NCBI RefSeq assembly: GCF_024297145.1
Contig: NZ_JANCTC010000001.1
Location: forward strand, 248,001 to 312,000
Origin: Mesorhizobium sp. LMG 17147
Lineage (GTDB): Bacteria; Pseudomonadota; Alphaproteobacteria; Rhizobiales; Rhizobiaceae
DNA length: 64,000 nucleotides
Reading direction: 5' to 3'
Below are positions 9,458-18,407 of the stretch, in pieces. The notes under the pieces were generated by a model. That model was not told the origin of the DNA. It did no database searches and worked only from the letters and a program-made list of their open reading frames with translations. The number at the start of each line of letters is the position of its first letter. The stretch's first letter is position 1. The position numbers were made by a program, and so were the translations under genes.

Positions 9458-11242
9458 ATGGCAGTGGAAGTAGAGCGAGTGAGACGGTCGGGCGCCGCCA
9501 GGCGCCCGCCGCGGATTCTGCCCGCCTTCGTGTCGAAAATTACGGTGCCGATGCGCCGGTTTCTCGGCCATCACATCTTTTCCAGCCTGACGCGGCGTAT
9601 CCTCTTTCTCAATCTTGCCGGCCTTGCCGTCCTGGTCACCGGCATTCTCTATCTCAATACCTTTCGCGACGGGCTGATCGACGCCCGTGTCGAGAGCCTG
9701 ATGACCCAAGGCGAGATCATCGCCGGCGCAATCGCCGCGTCAGCGACGGTCGAAACCGATTCCATCAGCATCGATCCGGAAAAGCTGCTTGAGTTGCAGG
9801 CCGGCGAAAGCCTCGGCCCGGGCTCCGACCAGCTCGACAATCTCGATTTCCCGATCAATCCGGAGCGCGTGGCGCCGGTGCTCAGGCGGCTGATCTCGCC
9901 GACGCGCACGCGCGCCCGCATCTATGACCGCGACGCCAACCTGCTGCTCGATTCCCGCCATCTCTATTCGCGCGGCCAGATCCTTCGCTACGACCTGCCG
10001 CCGGTCGAAGAGGAGCAGCCGGACCTTCTGGAGCGCATCCAGAAATTCGTCTTTGATTTTTTCCGCAACAAGCAGCTGCCTGTTTATCGCGAGCAGCCGG
10101 GCGGCAACGGCGCTGCGTTTCCGGAAGTGGTCAAGGCGCTTACCGGCAGTCCGTCGACGATCGTGCGGATCTCGGAGCAGGGCGAGCAGATCGTTTCAGT
10201 GGCGGTGCCGATCCAGCGCTTCCGTGCCGTTCTCGGCGTGCTGATGCTGTCGACCGAAGGCGGCGACATCGACAAGATCGTCGCGGCCGAGCGCAAGGCG
10301 ATCCTACGTGTGTTCGGCATCGCCGCCCTGGTTACCGCCATCCTGTCGATGCTGCTGGCCTCCACCATCGCCAACCCGCTTCGCCGGCTTTCCGCGGCGG
10401 CGGTCAGGGTTCGCCGCGGCGTCAAGAACCGGGAGGAAATCCCCGACTTCTCCGACCGCCAGGACGAGATCGGCAATCTCTCGATCGCCGTGCGCGACAT
10501 GACCAATGCGCTCTACGCCCGTATCGAGGCGATCGAAAGTTTTGCCGCGGATGTCTCGCACGAGCTGAAGAACCCGCTCACATCGCTGCGCAGCGCTGTG
10601 GAGACATTGCCGCTGGCCAAGAACGACAATTCGCGGAGCCGGCTGATGGATATCATCCAGCACGATGTGAGGCGGCTGGACCGCCTGATCACCGATATTT
10701 CCGATGCCTCCCGTCTTGACGCCGAGCTGGCGCGGGAGGACGCGGGAACCGTCGACCTGAAGAAGTTCATCACCGATCTGGTCGCCGTCTCGCGCGAGGC
10801 CACGCGCAACAAGAAGGCGGTCGAGATCGAGTTCAAAGTCGCCAAACTGCCGCAGGGCGTGAAAGGCTACTTCGTCGTCGGCCATGATCTGAGGATCGGC
10901 CAGGTGATCACCAACCTGATCGAGAATGCCCGCTCGTTCGTTCCCGAAGATCGTGGCCACATCACCATATCGCTGGCACGCGCCGGCAAGTTCAACATCG
11001 TCACCGTCGACGACAATGGCCCCGGCATCCGGGCCGATAACATCGATCGCATTTTCGAGCGGTTCTATACCGATCGGCCGGCCGGCGAGGCGTTCGGCCA
11101 GAACTCGGGCCTTGGCCTGTCGATATCCAGGCAGATCGTTGAAGCCCATGGCGGCACGCTGAGCGCCGAGAACATCCCGGGCACCAAGCCTGGCGAGATC
11201 AAGGGCGCGCGCTTCGTGGTGACGCTGCCGGCGGAAGGCTGA
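9458..11242 (+). CDS. chvG: Sensor histidine kinase ChvG (ExoS)
   Basis: 594 residues. It has a cytoplasmic N-terminus, a membrane helix near residues 48-66 (ILFLNLAGLAVLVTGIL), a periplasmic domain to about 280, a second helix (FGIAALVTAILSMLLAST), HAMP, H-box VSHELKNPLTSL, N-box NLIENARSF, and ATP-lid motifs DDNGPGI and GLGLSISRQIVEAHGG. It phosphorylates ChvI; in Sinorhizobium the periplasmic ExoR inhibits it. ATG 9458 has GGGAG 12 bases upstream. The order chvI-chvG-hprK is conserved in rhizobia. Confidence 0.95.
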   Translation: MAVEVERVRRSGAARRPPRILPAFVSKITVPMRRFLGHHIFSSLTRRILFLNLAGLAVLVTGILYLNTFRDGLIDARVESLMTQGEIIAGAIAASATVETDSISIDPEKLLELQAGESLGPGSDQLDNLDFPINPERVAPVLRRLISPTRTRARIYDRDANLLLDSRHLYSRGQILRYDLPPVEEEQPDLLERIQKFVFDFFRNKQLPVYREQPGGNGAAFPEVVKALTGSPSTIVRISEQGEQIVSVAVPIQRFRAVLGVLMLSTEGGDIDKIVAAERKAILRVFGIAALVTAILSMLLASTIANPLRRLSAAAVRVRRGVKNREEIPDFSDRQDEIGNLSIAVRDMTNALYARIEAIESFAADVSHELKNPLTSLRSAVETLPLAKNDNSRSRLMDIIQHDVRRLDRLITDISDASRLDAELAREDAGTVDLKKFITDLVAVSREATRNKKAVEIEFKVAKLPQGVKGYFVVGHDLRIGQVITNLIENARSFVPEDRGHITISLARAGKFNIVTVDDNGPGIRADNIDRIFERFYTDRPAGEAFGQNSGLGLSISRQIVEAHGGTLSAENIPGTKPGEIKGARFVVTLPAEG

Positions 11243-11273
11243 GGGATGAATTCCAATCACGCCTGGTCCTATT

Positions 11274-11720
11274 GTGCAGCCTGAACACATTCACGGCACC
11301 GCGATCCTGATAGGTGATCGCGGCATTCTCATCACCGGACCGTCCGGCTTGGGCAAGACGACGCTGGCGCTCGCCTTGATCGATCATTGCAGCCAGCGCG
11401 GGCTGTTTTCCCGGCTGCTCGGCGATGACCAGCTCTTTGCCGCCGATTGCGAGGGGCGGCTGGTCTGCCGCGCACCAGCCAGCATAGCCGGCCTCGTCGA
11501 GGTGCCGGGATTCGGCCCCAAACCGATACAGTTCGAGCCAAGCTGCGTGATCGACCTCATTATCCGGCTGGTGCCAGCCGGCAAAATGGTCCGCTTCCAG
11601 GAAGACTGCAGCGAGCTCGTTGTCGGCGTGACAGTGCCGCGCATCGATCTTGCCGGGCGCAATGTCGCGGCCGCCTTGCCGGCAGTGATGTCGCGTCTAT
11701 CGATTGCGCCTTTCCTGTGA
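11274..11720 (+). CDS. hprK: Short alphaproteobacterial HPr kinase/phosphorylase
   Basis: 148 residues, about half of the Gram-positive HprK: only the C-terminal kinase domain is present, the usual form in alphaproteobacteria. The P-loop is ITGPSGLGKTTLA near residue 21, and LLGDDQL and VEVPGFGP follow. It phosphorylates the regulatory serine of HPr. GTG 11274 is the only good start, because a stop in frame lies at 11247. It sits between chvG and the EIIA/HPr genes, its expected partners. Confidence 0.9.
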   Translation: MQPEHIHGTAILIGDRGILITGPSGLGKTTLALALIDHCSQRGLFSRLLGDDQLFAADCEGRLVCRAPASIAGLVEVPGFGPKPIQFEPSCVIDLIIRLVPAGKMVRFQEDCSELVVGVTVPRIDLAGRNVAAALPAVMSRLSIAPFL

Positions 11721-11884
11721 TCCGATTTCGATTTTTTGCTGCAATGCGTCAAATTGGCTTGGGCCGGCGCAATTTTGGGCTTGTCAACGGGCCTTGCGTC
11801 GACAAGATAGCGCTCCCGCCGCCTGGAACGGTCGGCGAGCATAAAATGCGCCTGTGAAGCGGCGATGACGGGAGCCACCAAAGA

Positions 11885-12286
11885 ATGATCGGACTCGTGC
11901 TTGTAACGCACGGTCAACTGGCCGCCGAGTTCCGCAATGCCGTGGAACACGTCGTTGGGCCACAAGACAATTTCGAGACCGTGGCGATCGGTGCCGACGA
12001 TGATATGGAACAGCGCCGCCGCGACATTATCGACGCAGTCGGCCGCGTCGATACGGGATCAGGCGTCATCGTTTTGACCGACATGTTCGGCGGCACGCCC
12101 TCCAACCTCGCCATTTCCGTGATGGAATCCGGCCGCATCGAGGTCATTGCCGGCATGAACCTGCCGATGCTGATCAAGCTGTCCAGCGTTCGCAAGGGCG
12201 ACAACATGACGGCAGCCCTGGATGAGGCGCAGGCTGCCGGCCGCAAATACATCAATGTCGCCAGTCAACTCCTGAGCAGCAAATGA
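11885..12286 (+). CDS. PTS EIIA component, mannose family
   Basis: 133 residues of EIIA-Man fold. The phospho-accepting His is residue 9 (VLVTHGQ), and TDMFGGTPSN is the family motif. No EIIB or EIIC gene is nearby, so this belongs to the regulatory PTS that links carbon and nitrogen state to kinases. The preceding 164-base gap may hold its own promoter. The stop overlaps the HPr start as ATGA. Confidence 0.93.
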   Translation: MIGLVLVTHGQLAAEFRNAVEHVVGPQDNFETVAIGADDDMEQRRRDIIDAVGRVDTGSGVIVLTDMFGGTPSNLAISVMESGRIEVIAGMNLPMLIKLSSVRKGDNMTAALDEAQAAGRKYINVASQLLSSK

Positions 12287-12579
12287 GCGCGCTGTTGCCG
12301 GAAAAGGACAAGATCGTTCGCGACTTTCCGATCGTCAACCAGCGCGGCCTGCATGCGCGCGCCTCGGCCAAGTTCGTTCAAATTGCCAGCGGCTTCAATG
12401 CCACGGTCCAGGTCGAGAAGGACGGCGTCAAGGTCGGCGGCACCTCGATCATGGGCCTGATGATGCTGGCGGCGAGCCCCGGTTATTCGATCCGCGTCAC
12501 CGCCACCGGCCCGGAGGCCGAAGAGGTCATCGATGCGCTGGAGCAACTGGTTGCTTCCCGTTTTGGCGAGGAATGCTGA
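12283..12579 (+). CDS. ptsH: Phosphocarrier protein HPr
   Basis: 98 residues. The active histidine is His24 in NQRGLHARASAKF; the HprK-target serine is Ser55 in GGTSIMGLM, in line with hprK lying two genes upstream. It carries phosphate from EI to EIIA proteins. Translation is coupled to the EIIA gene by an ATGA overlap. It could equally be named npr, as part of the nitrogen-type PTS. Confidence 0.95.
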   Translation: MSALLPEKDKIVRDFPIVNQRGLHARASAKFVQIASGFNATVQVEKDGVKVGGTSIMGLMMLAASPGYSIRVTATGPEAEEVIDALEQLVASRFGEEC

Positions 12580-12609
12580 CGTGCTGATCGCTTCCGAAGA
12601 CATGCACGG

Positions 12610-12625
12610 ATAAAGATTTCTTTAT
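12610..12625. promoter_or_regulatory. Palindromic operator candidate upstream of ahcY (SahR-type)
   Basis: ATAAAGATTTCTTTAT has 7-base arms (ATAAAGA/TCTTTAT) separated by two bases, 112 bases before the ahcY ATG. ArsR-family SahR regulators control ahcY and methionine-cycle genes in proteobacteria and, as I recall, bind palindromes of this kind. The protein assignment is inference; the palindrome is seen directly. Confidence 0.55.
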
Positions 12626-12736
12626 ATCCCATTGTCGTCCAACTCCCGATCTGCTAGTCAGGCCGGCAACTCGCGCCCTCCGACACGCCTTCGGGGCGGG
12701 GCGCGTCCCGCAATCAATTCGCATCGGAGCACTGCC

Positions 12737-14137
12737 ATGACGGGTAGCAAGGACTATGTGGTCGCAGATATCGCGCTTGCCGGCTGGGGCCGCAAGGAGA
12801 TCGAGATCGCCGAAACCGAAATGCCGGGCCTGATGGCCTGCCGCGAGGAATTCGGCGACAAGAAGCCGCTCAAGGGCGCGCGCATCACCGGCTCGTTGCA
12901 CATGACCATCCAGACGGCGGTGCTGATCGAAACGCTGAAGGCGCTCGGCGCCGATATCCGCTGGGCTTCCTGCAATATCTTCTCGACCCAGGACCACGCC
13001 GCCGCGGCCATTGCCGAGGCCGGAATTCCGGTGTTTGCCGTCAAAGGCGAGACGCTGGAGGATTATTGGGTCTACACCGACAAGATCTTCCAGTGGGCCG
13101 ATGGCGGCACCTCCAACATGATCCTCGACGACGGTGGTGATGCCACCATGTACATCCTGATCGGCGCCCGCGCCGAGGCCGGCGAGGATGTGCTGTCCAA
13201 TCCGGGCAGCGAAGAGGAAGAGATCCTGTTTGCCCAGATCAAGAAGCGCATGCAGGCATCACCCGGCTTCTTCACCAGGCAGAAGGAAGCGATCCGCGGC
13301 GTCACCGAAGAGACGACGACCGGCGTCAACCGGCTCTATCAACTGCAGAAGAAGGGCCTGCTGCCGTTCCCGGCGATCAACGTCAATGATTCCGTCACCA
13401 AGTCGAAATTCGACAACAAATATGGCTGCAAGGAATCGCTTGTCGACGGCATTCGCCGCGGCACCGACACGATGATGGCCGGCAAGGTCGCGGTCGTCTG
13501 CGGCTATGGCGACGTCGGCAAGGGCTCGTCGGCTTCGCTCAAGGGCGCCGGCGCCCGCGTCAAGATCACCGAGGTCGATCCGATCTGCGCGCTGCAGGCG
13601 GCGATGGACGGTTTCGAGGTGGTCACGCTCGAAGACGCGGCGCCGACGGCCGACATCGTCATCACCACCACCGGCAACAAGGACGTCGTTACCCTCGACC
13701 ACATGCGCCTGATGAAGGACATGGTGATCGTCGGCAACATCGGTCACTTCGACAACGAGATCCAGGTGGCCTCGCTGCGCAACCTGAAATGGACCAACAT
13801 CAAGCCTCAGGTGGATATGATCACCTTCCCGGACGGCAAGCGGATGATCCTTTTGTCGGAAGGTCGCCTGCTCAACCTCGGCAACGCCACCGGCCATCCG
13901 AGCTTCGTCATGTCGGCGTCCTTCACCAACCAGGTGTTGGCCCAGATCGAGCTGTACACCAAGCCCGGCCAGTACGAGAACCGGGTCTATGTCCTGCCGA
14001 AACATCTCGACGAAAAGGTCGCGCGCCTGCATCTCGACAAGCTCGGTGCCCGCCTGACCGAACTGTCTGGCGAACAGGCCGCCTATATCGGCGTCACTCC
14101 GCAGGGACCGTTCAAGCCGGAACACTACCGCTATTAA
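12737..14137 (+). CDS. ahcY: S-adenosylhomocysteine hydrolase
   Basis: 466 residues, matching bacterial SahH. It splits SAH into adenosine and homocysteine, relieving inhibition of methyltransferases. The NAD site is [18 protein letters not shown] with ITEVDP following. The conserved C-terminal lysine and tyrosine end KPEHYRY is intact. ATG 12737 is chosen because GGAG lies 8 bases upstream. The leader (12580-12736) carries a candidate operator and a GC-rich hairpin (GACACGCC with GGCGCGTC). Confidence 0.98.
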   Translation: MTGSKDYVVADIALAGWGRKEIEIAETEMPGLMACREEFGDKKPLKGARITGSLHMTIQTAVLIETLKALGADIRWASCNIFSTQDHAAAAIAEAGIPVFAVKGETLEDYWVYTDKIFQWADGGTSNMILDDGGDATMYILIGARAEAGEDVLSNPGSEEEEILFAQIKKRMQASPGFFTRQKEAIRGVTEETTTGVNRLYQLQKKGLLPFPAINVNDSVTKSKFDNKYGCKESLVDGIRRGTDTMMAGKVAVVCGYGDVGKGSSASLKGAGARVKITEVDPICALQAAMDGFEVVTLEDAAPTADIVITTTGNKDVVTLDHMRLMKDMVIVGNIGHFDNEIQVASLRNLKWTNIKPQVDMITFPDGKRMILLSEGRLLNLGNATGHPSFVMSASFTNQVLAQIELYTKPGQYENRVYVLPKHLDEKVARLHLDKLGARLTELSGEQAAYIGVTPQGPFKPEHYRY

Positions 14138-14165
14138 CCACGGCGAAACTTGCCACTAGATATTG

Positions 14166-14203
14166 AAGCCGGGCGATTGACTTTTCGCCCGGCTTTATTT
14201 TTG
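14166..14203 (+). terminator. Rho-independent terminator of ahcY
   Basis: AGCCGGGCGA pairs perfectly with TCGCCCGGCT around an 8-base loop and is followed by TTATTTTTG, 29 bases after the ahcY stop. Confidence 0.93.
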
Positions 14204-14325
14204 CGCTGATTGATTCTTCACGCCGATTCGCGCAAGCGCTATGGTGCTGATTCGCGGTCCGGGGACGAGGCCCGGGCGCACGCATCAGGGCGGTCTTGCA
14301 TTCAGGCGGCGAAGAGGACCAAGAC

Positions 14326-16887
14326 ATGCCGGGGGATAACCCGCCTTGCGCGGGACAGGCCGTTTCCGGCGGCCATAACGATTCGATCACGGGCTCCGCT
14401 GCCAGAGGCGGCAGCCTTTTGTGGCGTGCCGGCAGCCGTGTCGGGGTGCTGCTTGCTTCTTCCGCGCTGGTTGGTCCGCTGCTTGGCATTACTGCACATG
14501 CGCAAACCCGCGTGGCGCAAAAGGCCGGGCTGTCGGTCAGCACGGTCGAGGTCATGCAACTCGCCATGTTCGTCGGCGTCATGGGGGCGGCATTGCTGTC
14601 GGCCATCTTTCTGATCCGCGAACGGGCGCGCACCGCGGCGGAAAATGCCGAGCTCAGGACCCGCATCGCCGACGTCAATGCCGCGCTGCAGCGCTCGGAG
14701 GCGCTGCTCCATTCGCGCGATCAGCGCGTGGTCGTATGGGCGGCCGAGAACAAGAAGCCCGAGCTTGTCGGGACATTGCCGATCGAGAGCGGCGCGCCGG
14801 AGGACCGGGCGGCCTTCCTGGCTTTCGGCCGCTGGCTGATGCCGCGTTCGGCGGCCGCACTCGAACATGCCGTCGCATCACTGCGGGACAAGGCAAAGCC
14901 GTTCGATCTGGTCATCGAATCGCAGGCCGGCCAGCCGCTCGAGGTTCACGGCCGCAAGAGTGCGGCGCATGTGCTGGTTCGCTTCGTCTCGCTTTCGGAG
15001 ACACAGCGAAGCCAGGCCAGGCTGAAGATCGAGAACCAGCGCTTGGCCGCCGACCATGAGACGCTGATCGGCCTTCTGGATGCGCTCAAGATGCCATCAT
15101 GGTTGCGGGCCGTCGACGGGCGGCTGAAATGGGTCAACCGGGCCTATGCCGAAGCGGTCGAGGCCGAGAATGCCGAAGCGGCGGTTCGTGACGGCAAGGA
15201 ATTCCTCGGAGGCCAGGCGCGCGACACCATCGCTGCGCAGCACAAGTCGCACCCCGTCTTCGAACAGACGCTCTCCACGGTGATCGAAGGCGACCGCCGT
15301 ATGTTTGCCGTGACCGATTTTGCCGGGGCGGATGGTTCGGCTGGTCTTGCCTGCGACATCAGCGCCATCGAGGCCATTCGCGCCGAATATGAGCGGACCG
15401 TGCAGAGCCACGCCGACACGCTCGATCAGCTCAACACCGCCGTGGCGATTTTCGATACCGACGAGAAATTGCGGTTTTTCAATCAGGCGTTCCAGAAACT
15501 ATGGGGCCTCGACAGCGGCTTCCTGCACAGCGCGCCGGATAACGCCTTGCTGCTCGACCGCCTGCGCAGCGAAGGCAAGATCGCCGAGCAGCCCGAATGG
15601 CGGCGCTGGAAAGAGAGCCTGCTCGGCGCCTACCGCGCGGTTGAATCGCAGGAGCATTGGTGGCATCTGCCGGACGGCAAAACCATTCGCGTCGTCGCCA
15701 ATCCGCAGCCCAAGGGCGGCGTCACCTGGGTGTTTGAGAACCTGACCGAGAAGATGGACCTTGAAAGCCGCTATCAGACCGCTGTGCGGGTTCAGGGTGA
15801 GACGCTCGACAACCTTGCCGAAGGCGTCGCTGTGTTCGGCCCCGACGGCAGGCTGAGATTGTCCAACCCGGCCTTCGCGGCACTGTGGGGGCTGGATGCC
15901 GATGCCTCGAAACCCAACGTCCATGTCTCGACGATCCGCGAACTTTGCGACCGCCGTGCCGTCGACAGTCCGTGGGGCGGGTTCGTTGCCGCCATCACCG
16001 GCTTCGACGACGAGCGCCGCGACCGCCACGGCCAGACCGAATTGAACAACGGCACCGTTTTGCGCTACGCCGTCATCCCTTTGCCCAACGGCCAGGTGAT
16101 GATGACCTTTGTCGACGTTACCGACAGCGTCAATGTCGAGCGGGCGCTGAAGGACAAGAATGAGGCGCTGCAAAAGTCCGACCAGATCAAGAACGAATTC
16201 GTGCAGCACGTCTCCTATGAGCTGCGCTCGCCGCTGACCAACATCATCGGCTTTACCGAGCTTCTTTCACTGCCGTCGACTGGTCCGTTGAACCAGAAGC
16301 AACGCGAATATATCGGGCATGTCGGCTCGTCCTCCTCGGTCCTGCTCACCATCGTCAACGACATCCTCGATCTGGCGACGGTGGATGCCGGCATCATGGA
16401 ACTCGACATTTCCGAAGTTCACATCAATCGAACCATTACAGCCGCCGCCGAACTGGTCGCCGATCGGCTGGAAGAACATGCGATCAAGCTTAGGATCGAC
16501 GCGGCTGCCGCGCCGAAGACCTTCCACGGCGACGAGATCCGCGTCCGCCAGATACTCTACAATCTGCTCAGCAATGCCGCCAATTACGCGCCGGAGGCGA
16601 GCACCATAACGCTCGCCTGCCGCCAGCTTGCCGACGGCGTGGAATTTTCCGTTCACGATGACGGCCCCGGCATGCCGCCGGACCTGCTTGAGTCAGTGTT
16701 CCGGCGCTTCGAGCCGCGCACCAATGGCGGCCGCCGCCGTGGCGCCGGGCTCGGCCTGTCGATCGTCAAGAGCTTTGTCGAACTGCATGGCGGCAGCGTC
16801 CGCATCGAGACCGGCAGGGATAAGGGCACCACGGTTGTTTGCGCCTTTCCCGACACGCCGTCGGGCATCCGCGCGGCGGCCGAGTAG
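14326..16887 (+). CDS. divL: DivL, cell-cycle histidine kinase homologue with Tyr at the phospho-site
   Basis: 853 residues. An N-terminal membrane segment (about 75-95) and coiled coil precede PAS-like repeats and a kinase core. The H-box reads HVSYELRSPLT: Tyr631 stands where the phospho-accepting His should be, the hallmark of Caulobacter DivL, a non-canonical kinase that binds DivK and controls CckA and so CtrA. The ATP side looks intact: LLSNAANY, DDGPGMP and GAGLGLSIVKS. ATG 14326 has AGAGGA about 8 bases upstream; TTG 14296 is the alternative. Confidence 0.93.
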   Translation: MPGDNPPCAGQAVSGGHNDSITGSAARGGSLLWRAGSRVGVLLASSALVGPLLGITAHAQTRVAQKAGLSVSTVEVMQLAMFVGVMGAALLSAIFLIRERARTAAENAELRTRIADVNAALQRSEALLHSRDQRVVVWAAENKKPELVGTLPIESGAPEDRAAFLAFGRWLMPRSAAALEHAVASLRDKAKPFDLVIESQAGQPLEVHGRKSAAHVLVRFVSLSETQRSQARLKIENQRLAADHETLIGLLDALKMPSWLRAVDGRLKWVNRAYAEAVEAENAEAAVRDGKEFLGGQARDTIAAQHKSHPVFEQTLSTVIEGDRRMFAVTDFAGADGSAGLACDISAIEAIRAEYERTVQSHADTLDQLNTAVAIFDTDEKLRFFNQAFQKLWGLDSGFLHSAPDNALLLDRLRSEGKIAEQPEWRRWKESLLGAYRAVESQEHWWHLPDGKTIRVVANPQPKGGVTWVFENLTEKMDLESRYQTAVRVQGETLDNLAEGVAVFGPDGRLRLSNPAFAALWGLDADASKPNVHVSTIRELCDRRAVDSPWGGFVAAITGFDDERRDRHGQTELNNGTVLRYAVIPLPNGQVMMTFVDVTDSVNVERALKDKNEALQKSDQIKNEFVQHVSYELRSPLTNIIGFTELLSLPSTGPLNQKQREYIGHVGSSSSVLLTIVNDILDLATVDAGIMELDISEVHINRTITAAAELVADRLEEHAIKLRIDAAAAPKTFHGDEIRVRQILYNLLSNAANYAPEASTITLACRQLADGVEFSVHDDGPGMPPDLLESVFRRFEPRTNGGRRRGAGLGLSIVKSFVELHGGSVRIETGRDKGTTVVCAFPDTPSGIRAAAE

Positions 16888-16895
16888 CGCGTTCG

Positions 16896-18407
16896 ATGGC
16901 GGTGTTGGTGCTGGAGCGTTTTCTCGCCGACGAGGCTGCGACGGCAAGGCTCGGCGAGGATCTCGCCATGTCGCTGCGCATTGGCGACGTGCTCGCTCTC
17001 AAGGGCGATCTCGGCGCCGGCAAATCGACCTTGGCACGGGCGCTGGTCAGGGCGCTGGCCGACGATGCCGGCCTCGACGTGCCGAGCCCGACCTTCACGC
17101 TGGTCCAGAGCTACGACACGCGTGTGCCGGTCCATCATTTCGATCTCTACCGCCTGGGCACGGCATCCGAGCTGGACGAGCTGGGCTTCGACGAGGCGGT
17201 GACACAAGGGGCTGCGCTGGTCGAATGGCCGGAGCGGGCAGAGGCATATTTGCCGAATACGTCGGTGCTGGTCGAATTTCTCCAGCAGGGCGACGGCCGA
17301 CTGGCGAGACTGTCGGGAGAGGGCGCCGCCTTCGAGCGCGCGGCGCGATCGCTGGCAATGCGCGATTTTCTCGGGCAGGCCGGTTGGGGCGAAGCGCAGC
17401 GGCGATATTTCATTGGTGATGCCTCGGCTCGCTCCTACGAGATCGTCACGCTCGCCGGATTTCCGCCGCGCGTGCTGATGAACTCGCCAAGGCTGGTGCT
17501 CGGACCGCCAGTCCGCGACGGCAAACCCTATGCCGACATCGCCCACACCGCGCAATCCGTTTCGGCATTCGTCGCCATCGACCGGGCCTTGCGGGCCGGC
17601 GGCGTCAGCGTCCCGGAAATCCACGCCCAGGACCTCGACCAGGGTTTTCTCCTGCTGGAACATCTTGGTTCCCAAGGATTTTTGGACAAGCGCGGCCAGC
17701 CGGTGGCCGAGCGTTATGCGGCGGCGGCCGAACTGCTTGCCATGATGCACGGCAAAACATGGCCGGCCCGTATGCAGGCCGGCCCCGGTGTCTTCCACGA
17801 GGTGCCGCCTTTCGACCGCGACGCCATGATGATCGAGGCCGAATTGCTGGTCGACTGGTATGTCCCGGCGATTTCAGGCGCTCCGCCAAGCGAGGCGCTG
17901 CGCGCCGGCTACCGCAGCGAATGGAATGCGGTGCTCGATCGGCTCGAGGGGCGCGAATACACGCTTATGTTGCGCGACTTCCATTCGCCCAACCTGATCT
18001 GGCGCGCTGACCGTTCCGGTCATGACCGCCTCGGCGTCGTCGATGTCCAGGATGCGCTGATCGGACCGTCCGCCTACGACGTCGCATCGCTCGCCATGGA
18101 CGCGCGCGTCACCATTTCACCTGAAATCGAAAAGCACACGCTCGCCGCCTATATCGCCGCGCGGCGCGCGGCCGGCGTCTTCGACGAGGACGAATTCCTC
18201 GAAACCTATGCAATCATGGCCGCACAGCGCAATTCCAAGGTACTCGGCATCTTCGTGCGGCTCGAAAAACGCGACGGCAAGCCTTATTATCTGAAGCATC
18301 TGCCGCGCATCCGCGACTATCTTCGCCGGGCGCTGGCGCATCCGGCGCTGGCCGGGCTGCAGGATTTCTACATCGCCCACGGCTTGCTGGAGGAACGCTC
18401 GATTTGA
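16896..18407 (+). CDS. Fusion of TsaE ATPase with an AmgK-like sugar kinase
   Basis: 503 residues, two proteins in one. Residues 1-150 are TsaE, needed for t6A37 of tRNA: Walker A GDLGAGKSTLA at 37-47, then SPTFTLVQSY and HHFDLYRLG. Residues from about 165 on are an aminoglycoside-phosphotransferase fold: LRDFHSPNLIWR (catalytic Asp and Asn) and VDVQDALIGPSAYD (metal site), close to AmgK, the MurNAc/GlcNAc anomeric kinase of cell-wall recycling. The next gene is MurU-like, which supports AmgK over a drug kinase. ATG 16896 starts eight bases after the divL stop. Confidence 0.88.
   Translation: MAVLVLERFLADEAATARLGEDLAMSLRIGDVLALKGDLGAGKSTLARALVRALADDAGLDVPSPTFTLVQSYDTRVPVHHFDLYRLGTASELDELGFDEAVTQGAALVEWPERAEAYLPNTSVLVEFLQQGDGRLARLSGEGAAFERAARSLAMRDFLGQAGWGEAQRRYFIGDASARSYEIVTLAGFPPRVLMNSPRLVLGPPVRDGKPYADIAHTAQSVSAFVAIDRALRAGGVSVPEIHAQDLDQGFLLLEHLGSQGFLDKRGQPVAERYAAAAELLAMMHGKTWPARMQAGPGVFHEVPPFDRDAMMIEAELLVDWYVPAISGAPPSEALRAGYRSEWNAVLDRLEGREYTLMLRDFHSPNLIWRADRSGHDRLGVVDVQDALIGPSAYDVASLAMDARVTISPEIEKHTLAAYIAARRAAGVFDEDEFLETYAIMAAQRNSKVLGIFVRLEKRDGKPYYLKHLPRIRDYLRRALAHPALAGLQDFYIAHGLLEERSI

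Noticed and set aside
12580..12736. A SAM- or SAH-riboswitch in the ahcY leader
   Set aside because: I could not match the conserved core of a known SAM-II or SAH riboswitch; a covariance-model search would decide it.
18404..18407. Drug-resistance role for the kinase part of the TsaE fusion
   Set aside because: The fold is that of aminoglycoside phosphotransferases, but the MurU-like neighbour and chromosome setting favour a sugar kinase.
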